From Maratus speciosus (lineage: Eukaryota > Arthropoda > Arachnida > Araneae > Salticidae), in contig OZ010790.1 of assembly GCA_963932465.1 (NCBI GenBank), positions 96,812,363 through 96,876,362 of the forward strand: a stretch of 64,000 nt of DNA. The letters are read 5' to 3'. Positions 33,282-44,690 of this stretch are shown here, piece after piece (positions within the stretch are counted from its first letter, which is position 1; each line of letters opens with the position of its first letter). The translations under genes and the position numbers were made by a program. The notes below the pieces were generated by a model, which saw nothing but the letters and a program-made list of their open reading frames with translations, searched no databases and was not told the origin of the DNA.

Positions 33282-33514
33282 TTAACCTATTAGCCGCCAA
33301 AACTATAAGTAGGAATTTTCAAATTTCTTGTTGAAAGTCGCTTGTCACCACAAATTCAGAAAGGTGATTTCCGCTTTATTAAAATATGAAAATTTCTGCC
33401 AATAAATAAGCCAATTTTTTTAATTGTAAAATAGTGGGGACAAAGTAATTAATGTAAGCATGAGCAATTATTTTGACCGTTGCGTGAACGCAACACCAGC
33501 GGGTAACGGGTTAA
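33282..33514. mobile_element. TTAA-type foldback MITE in element C
   Basis: Flanked by TTAA at 33282-33285 and 33511-33514. The ends TTAACCTATTAGCCGC and (inverted) TTAACCCGTTACCCGC are related. Element B has the unfilled site: at 29951 it reads 'ttaa' once, between the same flanking sequences. This shows directly that 229 bp were inserted with duplication of TTAA, as piggyBac-type elements do. A second copy of the family is at 43198. Confidence 0.85.
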
Positions 33515-34189
33515 CTTGAAACGATCGTATGTATGTCTTTCCAGTTCAAAATTTGTACTCGAAATTCAACTCACTTTAAAATATGCGATCGAGGTTAAAT
33601 TTTACATATTGACGTAAATCAGATGACAATGTAATATTATTATGATTTTTAGTGCTTACCATTATGTACTTATTTTACAGGGTAACACAAAAAATTTCGG
33701 ATAGATTACTGCCAACAAGTTTTCTAAAAAGTTTTAGATTAGATAACACAAGACTGCGATGGTTGTGTTTTTTTAATTTTAAAATTATGTATTTTTAAAA
33801 TTATGATTTTTATGTATTTTTTAGCACTGAATCCGAAAATTATCTTCATTTTTAACCATCATGTCAGAATTTTTCGCAGCTAGTAAATTTCAAAATAGTA
33901 AATTTCAAAATTGAAAAAATAGCTAATACTATAAAATAGAGTCGATGGTTGTATTTTTTAACTTTTACGACTGATTTGTATGTGCTTTTTAGCACTGAAT
34001 GTAAAAATTACCTTCATATTTAACCATCATGTTAGACTTTTTTTGTAAATGGCAAATTTCAAAGTTAAACTAGTATGTTGTGGCCATCACAAAACTTTCT
34101 TCTAAATAAATCACGTCAATTAAATCATTTAAATAGTAAAAGAAATTACATCAATTTAGAACCAATTCGTATCAAAGTATACATGAATT

Positions 34190-35030
34190 TGAAGTTTGAT
34201 GAAAATTCGTGCATTACTTATTGAGATAGAACTGTAGGGGAAATTCTGAAAAATGCAGCATAGCAGCGCCACCTGTTGAGCGATTTGCACCAAAACACAA
34301 ACAGCACTAATTCATATTAAGGTATACCGGAATCTGAAGTTTGATGAAAATCGGTGCATTAGTTCTGGAGCTAGAGCTATTGTGGAAATCACAAAAATGC
34401 AGCACAGCAGCGCCACATGTTGAGCGATTTACACGAAAAGGTACAAAACATCAATTCATGTCAAGGACTAACAGAATCTGAAGTTTGATGAAAATCCGTG
34501 CATTAGTTCTGGAAATTGAGCTATTGTGGAAATCGTGAAAAATGCTGCATACCAGCGCCATCTATTGAGCGATTTACACCAAAACATAAACAGCACTAAT
34601 TCATATCCAGTATACCTAAATCTGAAGCTTGTTGAAAACCCAAGCATTAGTTCTTCAGATAGAGAGAGCTATTGCGGAAATCTCAAAAAACGCAGCATAG
34701 CAGCGCCACCTGTTGAGCGATTTACACCACAAGGAGCAAAACGTCGATTCATGTCAAGCACTAACTAAATCTGAAGTTTGATGAAAATCCGTGCATTATT
34801 TCTTGAGATTGAGCTATTACGAAAATCGTGTAAATGCTGCAAAATGCAGCATAGCAGCGCCATCTGTTGGGCGATTTGCACCAAAACTTTACCAGTACTA
34901 ATTCATATCAAGGATTAACGGAATCTGAAGTTTTATAAAAATCCGTGCATTGGTTCTTGAGATAGAGCTTTTGCGGAAATCCTGCAAAATGCTACATAGC
35001 AGCGCCACCTGCAGGGCGATTTACACCAAA
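34190..35030. repeat. ~147-bp tandem array, six units
   Basis: Units are marked by CAGCGCCACCTGTTGAGCG (with variants) near 34264, 34408, 34553, 34701, 34856 and 34999. Each has 'gaatctgaagtttgatgaaaat', 'cgtgcattagttct' and 'gagctattg' upstream. The units are well diverged. The ORF at 34526-34768 crosses unit boundaries and is not a gene. Confidence 0.85.
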
Positions 35031-35770
35031 AACTAATGAAGGTCATTTTCGGATTCAATAGTAAAAAATACATAAAAATCAATTATCAAAAGTTAAAGAA
35101 ATAACAATCACATCTATTTTATACTATCAGAATCAGATTTCCGAAATTTTTTCACTTTTTAGCTTTCAAATTTACGATTTGCAAAAAATCTGTACTTTGT
35201 GATAAAACCTGAAGGCCATTTTTGGATTCAGTGTGTAAAGAATCGAGGCTGTTGCTTTTCAACATTTTATTTAACGAAAATTCTATTATTTTTTTCCTGT
35301 TATATGTTTAGTACAAGCTGTATATTTTGCATTAATATTTCAGAATGATTATAGATTTCAAATTTATAATGCAATGTTAATTTTACTATCAACTATATTT
35401 TTCATATATCTGAAGATTATTTATATTTCTAGTAAATTTGTAAATGACCCCTATTTCGCAGCAAAAAATATGCTCCAAGTTGAAACAGCCATTACTTCGG
35501 TCAGTTTTAGTCGTAGAATAATAGGACTTTTATTTGTCTTACTTGTAAGTGTAATAGGAAAGTTTTACTAACTATAACTTGAAGGACCGGGGGATCGTAT
35601 AAAAAATTAAATTTCATAATTTTTCAAGAAATGATTCTATTGACCCAAATCACTTTTTAAATACTTCTTTACCCCCATTTAAAACATTTTTGTAATTGGA
35701 ACTATATGGCTATGACTAACGGTTTAGGAATTAGCTATTGGACATCGTTGAGAGTGGACATCCTGTATAG

Positions 35771-36172
35771 GAAATTTTATTATTGCTCTGATATTTGTCA
35801 CCAGGGTCTAGGAATTTTTAGTCTCATAGATTCCTCTTCAAAATCTACCTCTAGGTAATCTTAATTTCATTTTTCATTCTGAATCTCATTTTTCATTTGG
35901 ATGGCCCTACTGGTTTGGATATGTAACTAGTTAAAGCAGATTACATTTTTGTTCCAGTGTCCGTACTTTCAATAACTTTATGCCCTTTATCGTCTTTCTC
36001 CTCATCTCCCTAACTTTACGCACACAGGATATTTCGCATAATTCATCAACATTATTATCACCGCCTTCAGGATCTGGTTCAGAAGTGAAACACCCTATTC
36101 TATAGCAATCATCTTGTAGTGCAATTCAGTGATATATATCAATTTTAATGCATTTGAAATAGCTTAATGTCA
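35771..36172 (-). pseudogene. Unrecognised coding-like remnant
   Basis: On the minus strand, from about 36115 to 35930, a frame of roughly 60 codons reads with protein-like composition: an acidic stretch SEPDPEGGDNNVDELCEIS followed by a basic one VRKVREMRRKTIKG, then a stop. There is no start codon or domain I can name. It could be the last exon of a transposase of the surrounding element or chance. Confidence 0.2.
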
Positions 36173-36400
36173 TTAAAATGCGCTGCAAACGATTTTTTCC
36201 CATTGACCATAATGTAACGAAATACTTTTGAGTGCCCCTGTAAATAAACTATTAATGCTACACTCTTCATATTGAATACCAAACATCCCATGGTAAACAT
36301 CATTAACATATATCAATTGCATGGGAATCCGAGTATATTTACGGGAGTTAGGTATATTACACACTGAGACCACGCAACGACACAAAGCGCAACATGAAGT
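36173..36400. repeat. Module shared with the 2.66-kb insertion at 15.2 kb
   Basis: The reverse complement of this stretch aligns with 16130-16310 ('gaagagtgtagcatt', 'acaggggcactcaaaa', 'cgttacattat', 'gggaaaaa' in order). The two copies clearly share ancestry but have many differences. The minus-strand ORF here is open only in this copy. Confidence 0.65.
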
Positions 36401-37898
36401 GCAAAAATCGGTCGAAACAAAGAACGAAGTTGTTGCAAACTTGCTTTAAACCAGTTTTTCTAACGAATTCAAGCGACATGTCTTATGTGTCGCCTTAGTG
36501 TGTGACTTGCCTTAGAGCGTGAACAGACAAACCGCATTCATAAACACTAACTTTATTGGAAAGAGTTAAAAAGTAAAGCACGTTTTTGCACACTGTCTTT
36601 CCTGAGTGACTGATGTATGTCTTGTTTTTTACCCTAACATCGCTATTTGTGAACTGCTGTTAACTACGTAGAATTTCAATAAACTTACAACTCTTTTTGA
36701 ATCTCCAATTTCACGAGAACCTACCGGAATTTCTCTAATTTCACACCCTCATCCGCCGTCACCCTCTCTCATCTTATATGATACAGAACCTCAGTTCGGT
36801 GTGAGTGAATTGCAATGCTAATATGTTTGTTTGGATTGGGATCTGTGGAGCTTCATAACTCATGAAGTCATGGAACACTTGTGTTACACGAAAGGGTAGA
36901 ATTTCCTTCAGATGATTTGTAAACAGATTCATTAGCAGGGCTATGGCTAGTGATATTTATAAGATAATATTATATGCATTAATATTACAATATATATATA
37001 TATATATATATAGTAATATATATGATTTTATTCATATATAGTACATATTATCTCCGCCAAAAGATATAGTGATTCACTAAACTTCAAAGTTCTATTTCTT
37101 TAAATTTGAAATTTGCTAACATTTTAACTGAAAAACGGTTTATTGGTTTAATTAAATTAAACAAATTAAAAGTATGTCCATTATTATTACAGAGTGTAGT
37201 ACTATATAAAGAACTATCCTTTTGACGATGTTTCGGCCGTTGAATGAAAGATATCTGTTGTAAACGTATTATAGATAATACCAACCTTAATTTTTTGAGA
37301 ATTTAACTATTTTTTATTCGGAGTTAAACTTTTTATTGTCAAAACTATTTAAAATAGATAAAACATTTTGTTAAATTCGAACTTTTCAGAAAACTTCATG
37401 TAATTTAAGAAAAAAAAGAAAATAAATAAATAAATCTTCTAAGTGAAAAGAATAACAATAAGAAAGGAAAATACATAAAATTTTGTATCGTATTTGCAGT
37501 AAGTTTTACCTCAATAAAAACGGAAATTTGGTATTAGGCTTGAAACATTAAATTTAGTTTAGCATGAAGGGAGCCTTGATTTGCTCGAAATTAAACTCAG
37601 ATATGTATTATCCATCACCACAGTAACAGGCGTTAATCGTGGCATTGATTTTGGGATTTACGAGTATCAATAACGATCAAGAAATCTGAATTATTATAAG
37701 AAATTATTACGATAAACGATTTTTTTTTTGCTTTTATTTTACGTTGAATTAAAACAAAGTCACAGTTATTTAAATTCTAATTATTTAGCAAGAAATAGAA
37801 GTAAAATAACAATTGAAAAAACTGTACAAAATCACAACGTGCATTCTTTGGAAACCAATAATTAAATTCGTATATTGTAAAATTTTTTAAATGCAATA
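36401..37898. other. AT-rich DNA inside hAT-like element 1, no gene seen
   Basis: Contains a TA microsatellite at 36990-37012. ORFs are short and have no recognised similarity. No terminus or repeat could be assigned. Confidence 0.4.
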
Positions 37899-38143
37899 TT
37901 AACCTCCCGCATACCAGGCCGGTGCAACAGACCCGATAGATACATTCAAATTGATTTTTCACATTTAAAAAAATGAAAATTTTGTAAATATGTGACTTTT
38001 TCTGGAATGTTCTACTCAAAAGAATAGAACATCCCAGAAAAACCCCATATTTACAGAAATTTCAGTTTTTAAAATAAATTAGAAATATCATTATAAATGT
38101 ACCTGTCGGGGCCATTGAACCCCTCTGGTAGGCGGAGGGTTAA
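37899..38143. mobile_element. TTAA-flanked palindromic MITE
   Basis: Flanked by TTAA at 37899-37902 and 38140-38143. The ends CCTCCCGCATACCAGG and (inverted) CCCTCCGCCTACCAGA are related. The whole element folds on itself; the centre is an almost perfect hairpin (TGGAATGTTCTACTC...GAATAGAACATCCCA). Non-coding. Its end is related to the element at 49981 in the 5.2-kb array. Confidence 0.8.
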
Positions 38144-38823
38144 CATAAATCTATTAAACCAAAACAAGCATAAAATATGCAGCTTTATATACGTCGCAGT
38201 GTTGGAGAAAGTCCGATAATCTATATGTAGCACGTGATTTTTCTTTCCCGTTTTTATACTCAAAACGGCCATTAAGAGAGCGAACCGCGGTTAAATTATT
38301 TCAATCCCACCCACCACTATTACTGTTATCTTATTATTATTATTAGACATTATGCTTTTTGAAATATTCATTATCTTAAGAAAGAAAGAAACGTTTTACA
38401 AAAATTCCTTGTTCTAACAGATTTTACTCTATGTAATAAACCTCAATGTAAGTTGATTAAAACAACAATCTTAGGGAGTTTCGAGATTTTTTTAATCATC
38501 TTCTTCAGGAGAGAAAAACAAGACGCCAAACTGTGGAAATAAAGTGGTACTCGAGCGCTCGTAGCTGGTCATATATTTATTTTGATAAAGAGGATTCTCA
38601 AATTGAAATTATGTTTGAGGAAAAAACATGAAATAGTGAAATATGCATGAAAGTGCGTAACTCTACAATTATTAAAATAATTGAAAATCAGTTATTATTA
38701 TCCTATTAAAATGCAATTTTTATGGCCTAGTGATATATTTCTTACATTATTCAAAACTGTTTCTAGTCAGATTTAAAAAAATATTTTTCACTAGTAATTA
38801 AACAAGCATTTTCTTTGTTTTTC
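38144..38823. other. Spacer inside hAT-like element 1
   Basis: No gene, RNA or repeat recognised; a short ATT repeat occurs near 38330-38345. Confidence 0.4.
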
Positions 38824-39251
38824 TTAAGGCTGTTCTTAAGTGATCTGCTCAACAAGCGTAAAACGTTTTGACACATTTACAAATTCATTTTTTAACGGAA
38901 AGATATAAAATTGGAATGTTTGACCATGGAAGCGATTTGGAATCGAACTGTGTTTTCCATCTTTTGATCAGTAAATTACCTATTGAGTTATAATCGATTT
39001 TGATCACGTGACAAACATGTTTTTCACACATTTTTGAGAAATTATGCCTCTTTCGCGCGGAAATTCGGTTCAAAACGCCCACTTTGACACTATTTTCTGA
39101 AAGGCCTATTCCGTTTGCAAAAAAACGGAAAAAACAGCTCGATTACATAGTTTCTGAACAACAACACCTGTTCGTTTCATGCATTTCCGAATAAAAATAA
39201 ATTAAAACTTTTGTCACAAATTTATTCTTTTGGATTTGAGAACAGCCTTAA
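38824..39251. mobile_element. TTAA-flanked MITE with TTAAGGCTGTTCT ends
   Basis: TTAAGGCTGTTCT at 38824 and its reverse complement ending at 39251 bound a 428-bp non-coding element. The ORF at 38885-39082 has no domain. It carries TTTTGATCACGTGACAA, which also occurs in the promoter of the small zinc-finger genes. Confidence 0.6.
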
Positions 39252-39344
39252 GAATTCATTTAGAAAAAATTCATTTCGTATGATACATTTACCAATTAGA
39301 AAATGTATTAGTGTATTAAAGTACACATGATGTTCCATTACCCT

Positions 39345-39415
39345 CGGGGTCCAGGTACTCAATCGGTAAAGCACGTAAAGTTTCTGGGTTCGAATCCCAT
39401 CTCGGGCACTTTTTC
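39345..39415 (+). repeat. tRNA-like sequence (SINE head or tRNA relic)
   Basis: An A-box-like TACTCAATCGG and a perfect B-box GGTTCGAATCC are about 35 bases apart, followed by CTCGGGCAC and a T-run that could end polymerase III transcription. The 5' side does not form the matching acceptor strand, so it is not a functional tRNA gene. Confidence 0.5.
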
Positions 39416-40019
39416 TCTCAGGTGTAAAAAATCCAATTCGTATAAAATATTTTTTTTAATTATTTCTTTCAGATTAATTTCGCACAAGAAGATGAAATAG
39501 TAATGTTTATTAAACGCCCTACTCCGCCCCGCACTTCAATTTCTTTTTTCTTTCTTTCTTTACTTTTCTTTTTTTTTTGAGGAGGTGGAGGGGGGGGGAG
39601 TGGCACACACATTAGAAGGATATTTTGGCAATAAAGTTAGCTTTAATAGAATCAAAATCTGTTATTTTGAAATAAAATAGCGTATTTTGATTTATTAAAA
39701 CTGGCCAGTCTACAAGAAAAGAATCGATTCCCGAGGAATCAGTGGCGTAGCCAAGGGGGGGTCCAGGGGTCCGGACACCCCCCCCCCCCCGAAAGTAGAC
39801 CTGGTTTACTGAATCATGGATACAAATACAACGGAAAAAACTGCTAAGACAGAATCTCAAAGGATCTATAAAAATTTCCGCTTTAGAGAGGTGTTCGTCT
39901 TAGAAGGTATAATTCAAAGGTATGTCTTATTTCGGGACTATGAACTTTTTCGTTTTAGACAGGTTTCCGTTATAAACATTTTCCGTTTTCACAGTATCCC
40001 TTAAAACTGCTAAAACGTA

Positions 40020-40313
40020 CTCACTTCCCAAACTTTTTTCTTTCACGTACCCCTTTCTTAGGTTTTTCATTTCGGAGTACCCCCATTTCTCATAAACACG
40101 CCCCCCTTCCCCCGTCCGCTCTAGGAGATAACGAAAACATGCTTTTTTGCATTAGTAATCTTCTTAACACAACCATATAATAAATCGATGCAAATTACAT
40201 TGATATTCCAAACATTTTTGTGACTTCCGCCATTACCGATATTATTTTCACATACCCCCGGCAGACCCACAGCGTACCCCTAGGGTTACGCTACCCCAGG
40301 TTGGAAACCGCTG
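40020..40313 (-). mobile_element. Fragment with another hAT-type terminus
   Basis: On the minus strand the sequence at 40313 inward reads CAGCGGTTTCCAACCTGGGG, a classic hAT-family terminus, followed by 'gtagcgtaaccctagggg' and several GTAC/CCCC words. The partner end was not found, so the left side is truncated or too diverged. Confidence 0.5.
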
Positions 40314-40831
40314 CTATAACACCACCTCTGAAGAGCATAAATCCATTACGGAAAAATCTGTGAAGATTACCTATCTCAAAGGAAAACTATTCAAGGTTCG
40401 ACGAAAACAACACTATATATTTGTGCTTGCTGACGTTTGAAACCAATCTGAAATGAAACTTGTTCCAATTATGAATCCTTCTTGGCAGGTTTTCTGAAAA
40501 CACGGAATCCTCTCATAAACAAAAACATTTTAATGTCCCGAGACGGATGGATAACTATACAAGTATACCTGCTATTCCGTTTACACAAATTTACTGTAAC
40601 TAGGTTAAACGTAAAACTTCTTTATCTTGGACTTCGATGGGGTTCTGTTGTCGACACTTATGGGAAAGAACGAGTTCATACGAACACAATAACGGTACAT
40701 TGGTTGAGTTTCGTGACCCTGATCTTTGTTCACTTTACATAGACAATATTAACAATTACTTTAAATCTGCTGCCTGCAATTAATAAAAGTAACTTTATTT
40801 TTGGACTGGTTATTTGTTACCACTTTTAAAA

Positions 40832-41830
40832 TACACTGGCGAGAAAAATTAAAGGAATAACCGTAAAAAGGTGCTTTATGTTAATTCTATTAAGGGAACT
40901 TCCAGAAAGGTAACTCAATGTCAACGTTATCACGTAGTCCAATGGGATTAACATTCGATACAGAAATATATGCAAATTTTTCAGCCTCAGCCCGTTCTTT
41001 CGGTTCACGTGTGAAAAGGAGCGAACGTGGGTAATCTGAAGTCTAATTTTAAGGATTGTGCGTGTAATTAGGTAAAACTTTCGCTTCTAGTAGGTGAAAT
41101 ATGTCGTCCAGAAGACATTTGACCGATTTTGAGAAATTGCGTGCGATAGGGAGAATGGAAGCAGGACAGACACTGTTAGGGGTCTGTAAAGACTTGTAAA
41201 TAGCCAAAAGCGTCACGTCAAGAATCTGGAAACGGTTTAAAGACACTGGTATAATGTCCACAGACAACCAGGTCAAGGTAGAAAACGCACCACAACAGGC
41301 TCTCAGGACTGTAATTTGCCAACGATTGCTAAAAGAAATAGGCAATTGACGTCAGTTCAGATTGCAGTGAGTTTGCTGCAGCAACAAGAACTCGACTATC
41401 CTGGTTTACCGTGAGTGACAGGCTGCATGCAAGGAAACCCATGATTTGTGTTCCACTAACTCCGGTAGCGAAATGCGCCTGGTTAAAGTGGTGCAGAGAT
41501 CATCGTCATTAGAGTACCACGGACTGGAGCCGAGTTCTCTTTACCGATGAATCCCGATTTTGTTGAGAGAGTTACTACAGATGTGTTACCATATGGAGGG
41601 AGAAAATCACACGCAATAAGCCTGCAAACATCCGTGAAAGGCATCAATACAAAGGTCGTGGAATCATGGTATGGACGGACATCATTTTGAATGGCCGCAG
41701 TGACCGACACATTTTTACCAGTGCAACTGTGAATGCTGAAATATACAGAGATGAGATTCTTGATGCTCCTGTCAAGTTGGTTAAGGGTGCAATCGGAAGA
41801 TTCGGAATTTTATGATTATTAATGGTCTAG
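40832..41830 (+). pseudogene. Tc1-like transposase relic
   Basis: A terminus TA|CACTGGCGAGAAAAATTAAAGGA lies at 40832. From the ATG at 41101 the reading begins MSSRRHLTDFEKLRAIGRME (helix-turn-helix region). It meets TAA at 41197-41199, then resumes in frame as IAKSVTSRIWKRF. Later segments in shifted frames include WSRVLFTDESRF (first catalytic Asp at 41546) and GIMVWTDIILNGR. Around 41800 the sequence reads FMIING where Tc1 transposases have the second catalytic Asp, so that residue is lost. The 3' end and right terminal repeat are missing. It is dead. Minus-strand ORFs at 41049-41345 and 41483-41710 are its antisense. Confidence 0.85.
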
Positions 41831-42289
41831 AAGGGCGCTACCCCCTTCACCGGAACTCCTAAGTGTCCCCTCTAGAGCTGCATAAATACGACCCGTCCGA
41901 AGCTTACTTCTGAACTTGGAGAATGTTCTAAAACTGTTTCGAACCATCTAAAATAAATTGGCTGGGAAGTACAAAAACAGAAACCACCATGAACCATTTT
42001 TTACGCATTCTAATACTTCCAAAATAGTGCTAATCCATCACAAATAAACTTATTACAAAAATTTAACTTCCTTAACGACGACCAGATATCGGAAGCAACT
42101 ATTAGATCGAATATGGTATCAAAAGTGGCGAGACATGAAACATGGAAACCCAAAAGAATTATGGCTGAATAAGACAATTGTAACAAAACTGCTTTTTCCA
42201 GCATGAACTATATTTGATGTGTGTGCTTCTTACATTACTAGTTTCTGTAGCTGAAAATGCAAGATATTTTTCTTAAAGTTAAAACCTTC

Positions 42290-42990
42290 CCACATAGCAT
42301 TTTTAGTTTGCAGAAAATTTGCAACAGTTTTGCTTTCAAAACCTGCAAAGTTGCAGTAAGCTCAGCATGACAAGACTGAAAGTTCATAACAAGACTGCAG
42401 CAAGATAACGCAAACGCCGAAGTCACCACACTTTGAATTTGCAGCTAACTTATCGTGCAAGTTAAATTCATACTGTATCAAATTTATTGCAAACTAATGG
42501 CAAACAAGTTATCAAAAATACTGCAAACTTACTGCAAAGTAGTAATCTTTCCATGTCACACTATAAGTTTAATCCCTTCGAAGGGGTCCATAGACCTCAT
42601 CAAGTCTATTGATGTGAAAGCGCCGTCAGAAGGTGCATGCATCGGTTTTATCGCCATAAACAAGTTTAGGTAATATTTGTACTATTCATTTCGAGCATTT
42701 TTTGGTATTTAATAAGTATCGCGCGTAGAAAAAGCGGTGCCTACCGAAAAAAATTTCTGCAATTTCTGTGTATGTGCTGATTGTCTATTCTCTGAACAGA
42801 GAGATTTTTTGCTTTTGTCACTTTCGTGAATTAAAGACAGTCTTGCATCAGTTTCACAACAAACTACTCATGCAAGTGGGTGATGGTATATCTTGCGGGA
42901 GATTTGTTGCGAATTTCTCAATTGAAATTTGTTACGGCAAGATAATATCAGAAAAAATAAAACTTGCTGCTAATGTTCATGCTATGTGAG
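42290..42990. mobile_element. Candidate foldback element with CACATAGCAT ends
   Basis: CACATAGCAT at about 42292 and ATGCTATGTG at about 42979-42988 are inverted. Between them are many 'ttgca' words. No target-site duplication was found and the terminal repeats are short, so confidence is low. Confidence 0.3.
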
Positions 42991-43197
42991 TTATCTTAAA
43001 AACTCCCATGGGGAGCGCGGCGGATCGCATGAACGGCTCATGCGATTGACACTTATGCGAAATCATTATCCAATATCTATTACAACACAAGTTTTTAATT
43101 CAATGGCAAGAAATTAAACATGGAAAATGCTGTTTTAAACTTAACCACTTGACCCTAACTTTATTGTAGGCAAATGTTATGTAATATGAAACTTGAT

Positions 43198-43406
43198 TTA
43201 ACCCATTCGCTGCTAAAACTATAAAGTAATAAATTTCAAATTTTTTGTCAAAAGTCGTTTGGTACCACAAATTCAGAAAGGCAAATTTCGCTTTACTAAT
43301 ACAGCGAAATTTCTGCCAATAAATGAGGCAATTTTTTAAATTCTAAAATAGTGGTGACAAAGTAATTAATAAATTAAAGCCACGAGTATACTCGCGAATG
43401 AGTTAA
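43198..43406. mobile_element. TTAA-type MITE, second copy of the 33.3-kb family
   Basis: TTAACCCATTCGCTGC at 43198 and, inverted, TTAACTCATTCGCGAG ending at 43406. The interior ('accacaaattcagaaagg', 'atttctgccaataaat', 'gacaaagtaattaat') matches 33282-33514. Confidence 0.8.
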
Positions 43407-44230
43407 TTAAATTTAACTCTTCAGTATGCGCTCAGCTTTTTACATCATAGTGAATCTTTTTCATTGGTAAATATTAATGTAACTTCAATGTATTATTAGT
43501 TGCAGTTATAGAGATTGGACTTACATTTTTTATCTATGCTTTTTTTTAAATTAAAAAATTAAATAAGGATATACCTAAATTCTTAAAATTACTCGAAATA
43601 CTTCTATTATACATACACAGTCAAGACAAGATTCAAAGGGACTGGTAAAAAGTTCCATTTTAGACAGGCTTCCATAGAAAGAAGTGTAATTAATTATGCT
43701 TCTAAGATACACTACTTCAATAAGATCTGTTGTTCGTTTCGCAGGTATTCTGAAACTCTTCCGTTTCAGACAGGATTCCGTTATAGACAGATTCCGCATA
43801 CACAGGTTTCACTATGTTCCACTAAAGAACAATGAAAATCCCCTATCAGACATGTTTTCAGCACATTTAATTGTATCGCAATTCATATTAAGACCATGGA
43901 ACGCTTCCGTTAAAGACAGGATTCTGTTATAGACAATTACTATTTTGACAAGTTTTATTCTATTCATATGACATAAATAAGTATATTTATATAAATACAC
44001 AAAACTTGTAAAAATGGAACCTGCCTATGACGGAATTCTGTCTTAAACAGAAATGTTCCATGCTACGGAAAAGAATACAATACAAATACACCTGATAACA
44101 CGAAAACCTGTGTAAAACGGAATTTTTCAGCAATATTTACGATTTGATCTTGACAGGCTTTACTATATATATAATCTGATGGAAAAATTCTGGACCCCCC
44201 CCCCGAAACGAAATCCTGGCTACGCCACTG

Positions 44231-44690
44231 CGAGGAATCGGTCCTTTTCGGAACGGTTCCTCGGATTCGGTCCTTTTTGGAACGGTTCCTCGGATTCGGT
44301 CCTTTTTGGAACGATTCCGAAATGGACCGACTCCGAGGAATCGGTCCTTTTCGGAACGACTCCGAGGAATCGGTCCTTTTCGGAGTCGGTACATTTTGGA
44401 CCGATTCCGAGGAATCGTTCCGAAAAGGACCGATTCCGTGGAGTCGTTCCTTTTCGGAATCGTTCCAAAAAGGACCGATTCCGAGGAACCGTTCCAAAAA
44501 GGACCGAATCCGAGGAACCGTTCCAAAAAGGACCGAATCCGAGGAACCGTTCCAAAAAGGACCGAATCCGAGGAACCGTTCCAAAAAGGACCGAATCCGA
44601 AAAGGACCAATTCCTTTTTACAGAATGGAATCGTTCCTTCAGTTTCACTGCCGGAATCGTTCCTTTGGAGTCGTTCCTCAACAAATGACA
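44231..44690. repeat. Right subterminal foldback array of hAT-like element 1
   Basis: About 31-bp units of the type GGAACGGTTCCTCGGATTCG/GTCCTTTTT run forward at 44240-44330 and as reverse complement at 44465-44600, so the block folds around about 44415. Six overlapping long ORFs on both strands here (44063-44735) are translations of the 31-bp repeat, rich in Arg/Ser/Pro/Gly/Phe, and are not genes. Confidence 0.85.

Larger units (their letters stand above)
32777..35770. mobile_element. Inverted-repeat element C (~3 kb, ~300-bp terminal repeats)
   Basis: The left end, 32777-33060, reads TATATAG then 'ctctcaacgatg', 'ctaaaccgttagtcata', 'gttccaattacaaaaatg' and 'ttttttatacggtcctcc'. The right end, 35480-35770, is the reverse complement of the same words and closes with CTATACAGG on the minus strand. 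The left part is alignable with element B. The interior contains a TTAA MITE at 33282 and a six-unit ~147-bp array at 34190-35030. No transposase. Confidence 0.8.
39740..44230. mobile_element. hAT-like element 2, nested in element 1
   Basis: Starts CAGTGGCGTAGCCA at 39740 and ends with its reverse complement at 44230. It is flanked by the perfect 8-bp duplication CGAGGAAT (39732-39739 and 44231-44238). The target lies inside a GATTCCGAGGAATCGGTCC repeat of element 1, so element 2 arrived later. G-runs lie just inside each end (39761-39790 and 44198-44208). Both inner ends carry degenerate 'cagacaggtttccgttata'-like words. The core holds a hAT-type end fragment, a Tc1 relic, a candidate foldback and a TTAA MITE. 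No hAT transposase was seen. Confidence 0.85.

Noticed and set aside
41049..41710. Minus-strand ORFs of 98 and 75 codons
   Set aside because: They are antisense to the Tc1 transposase relic on the plus strand.
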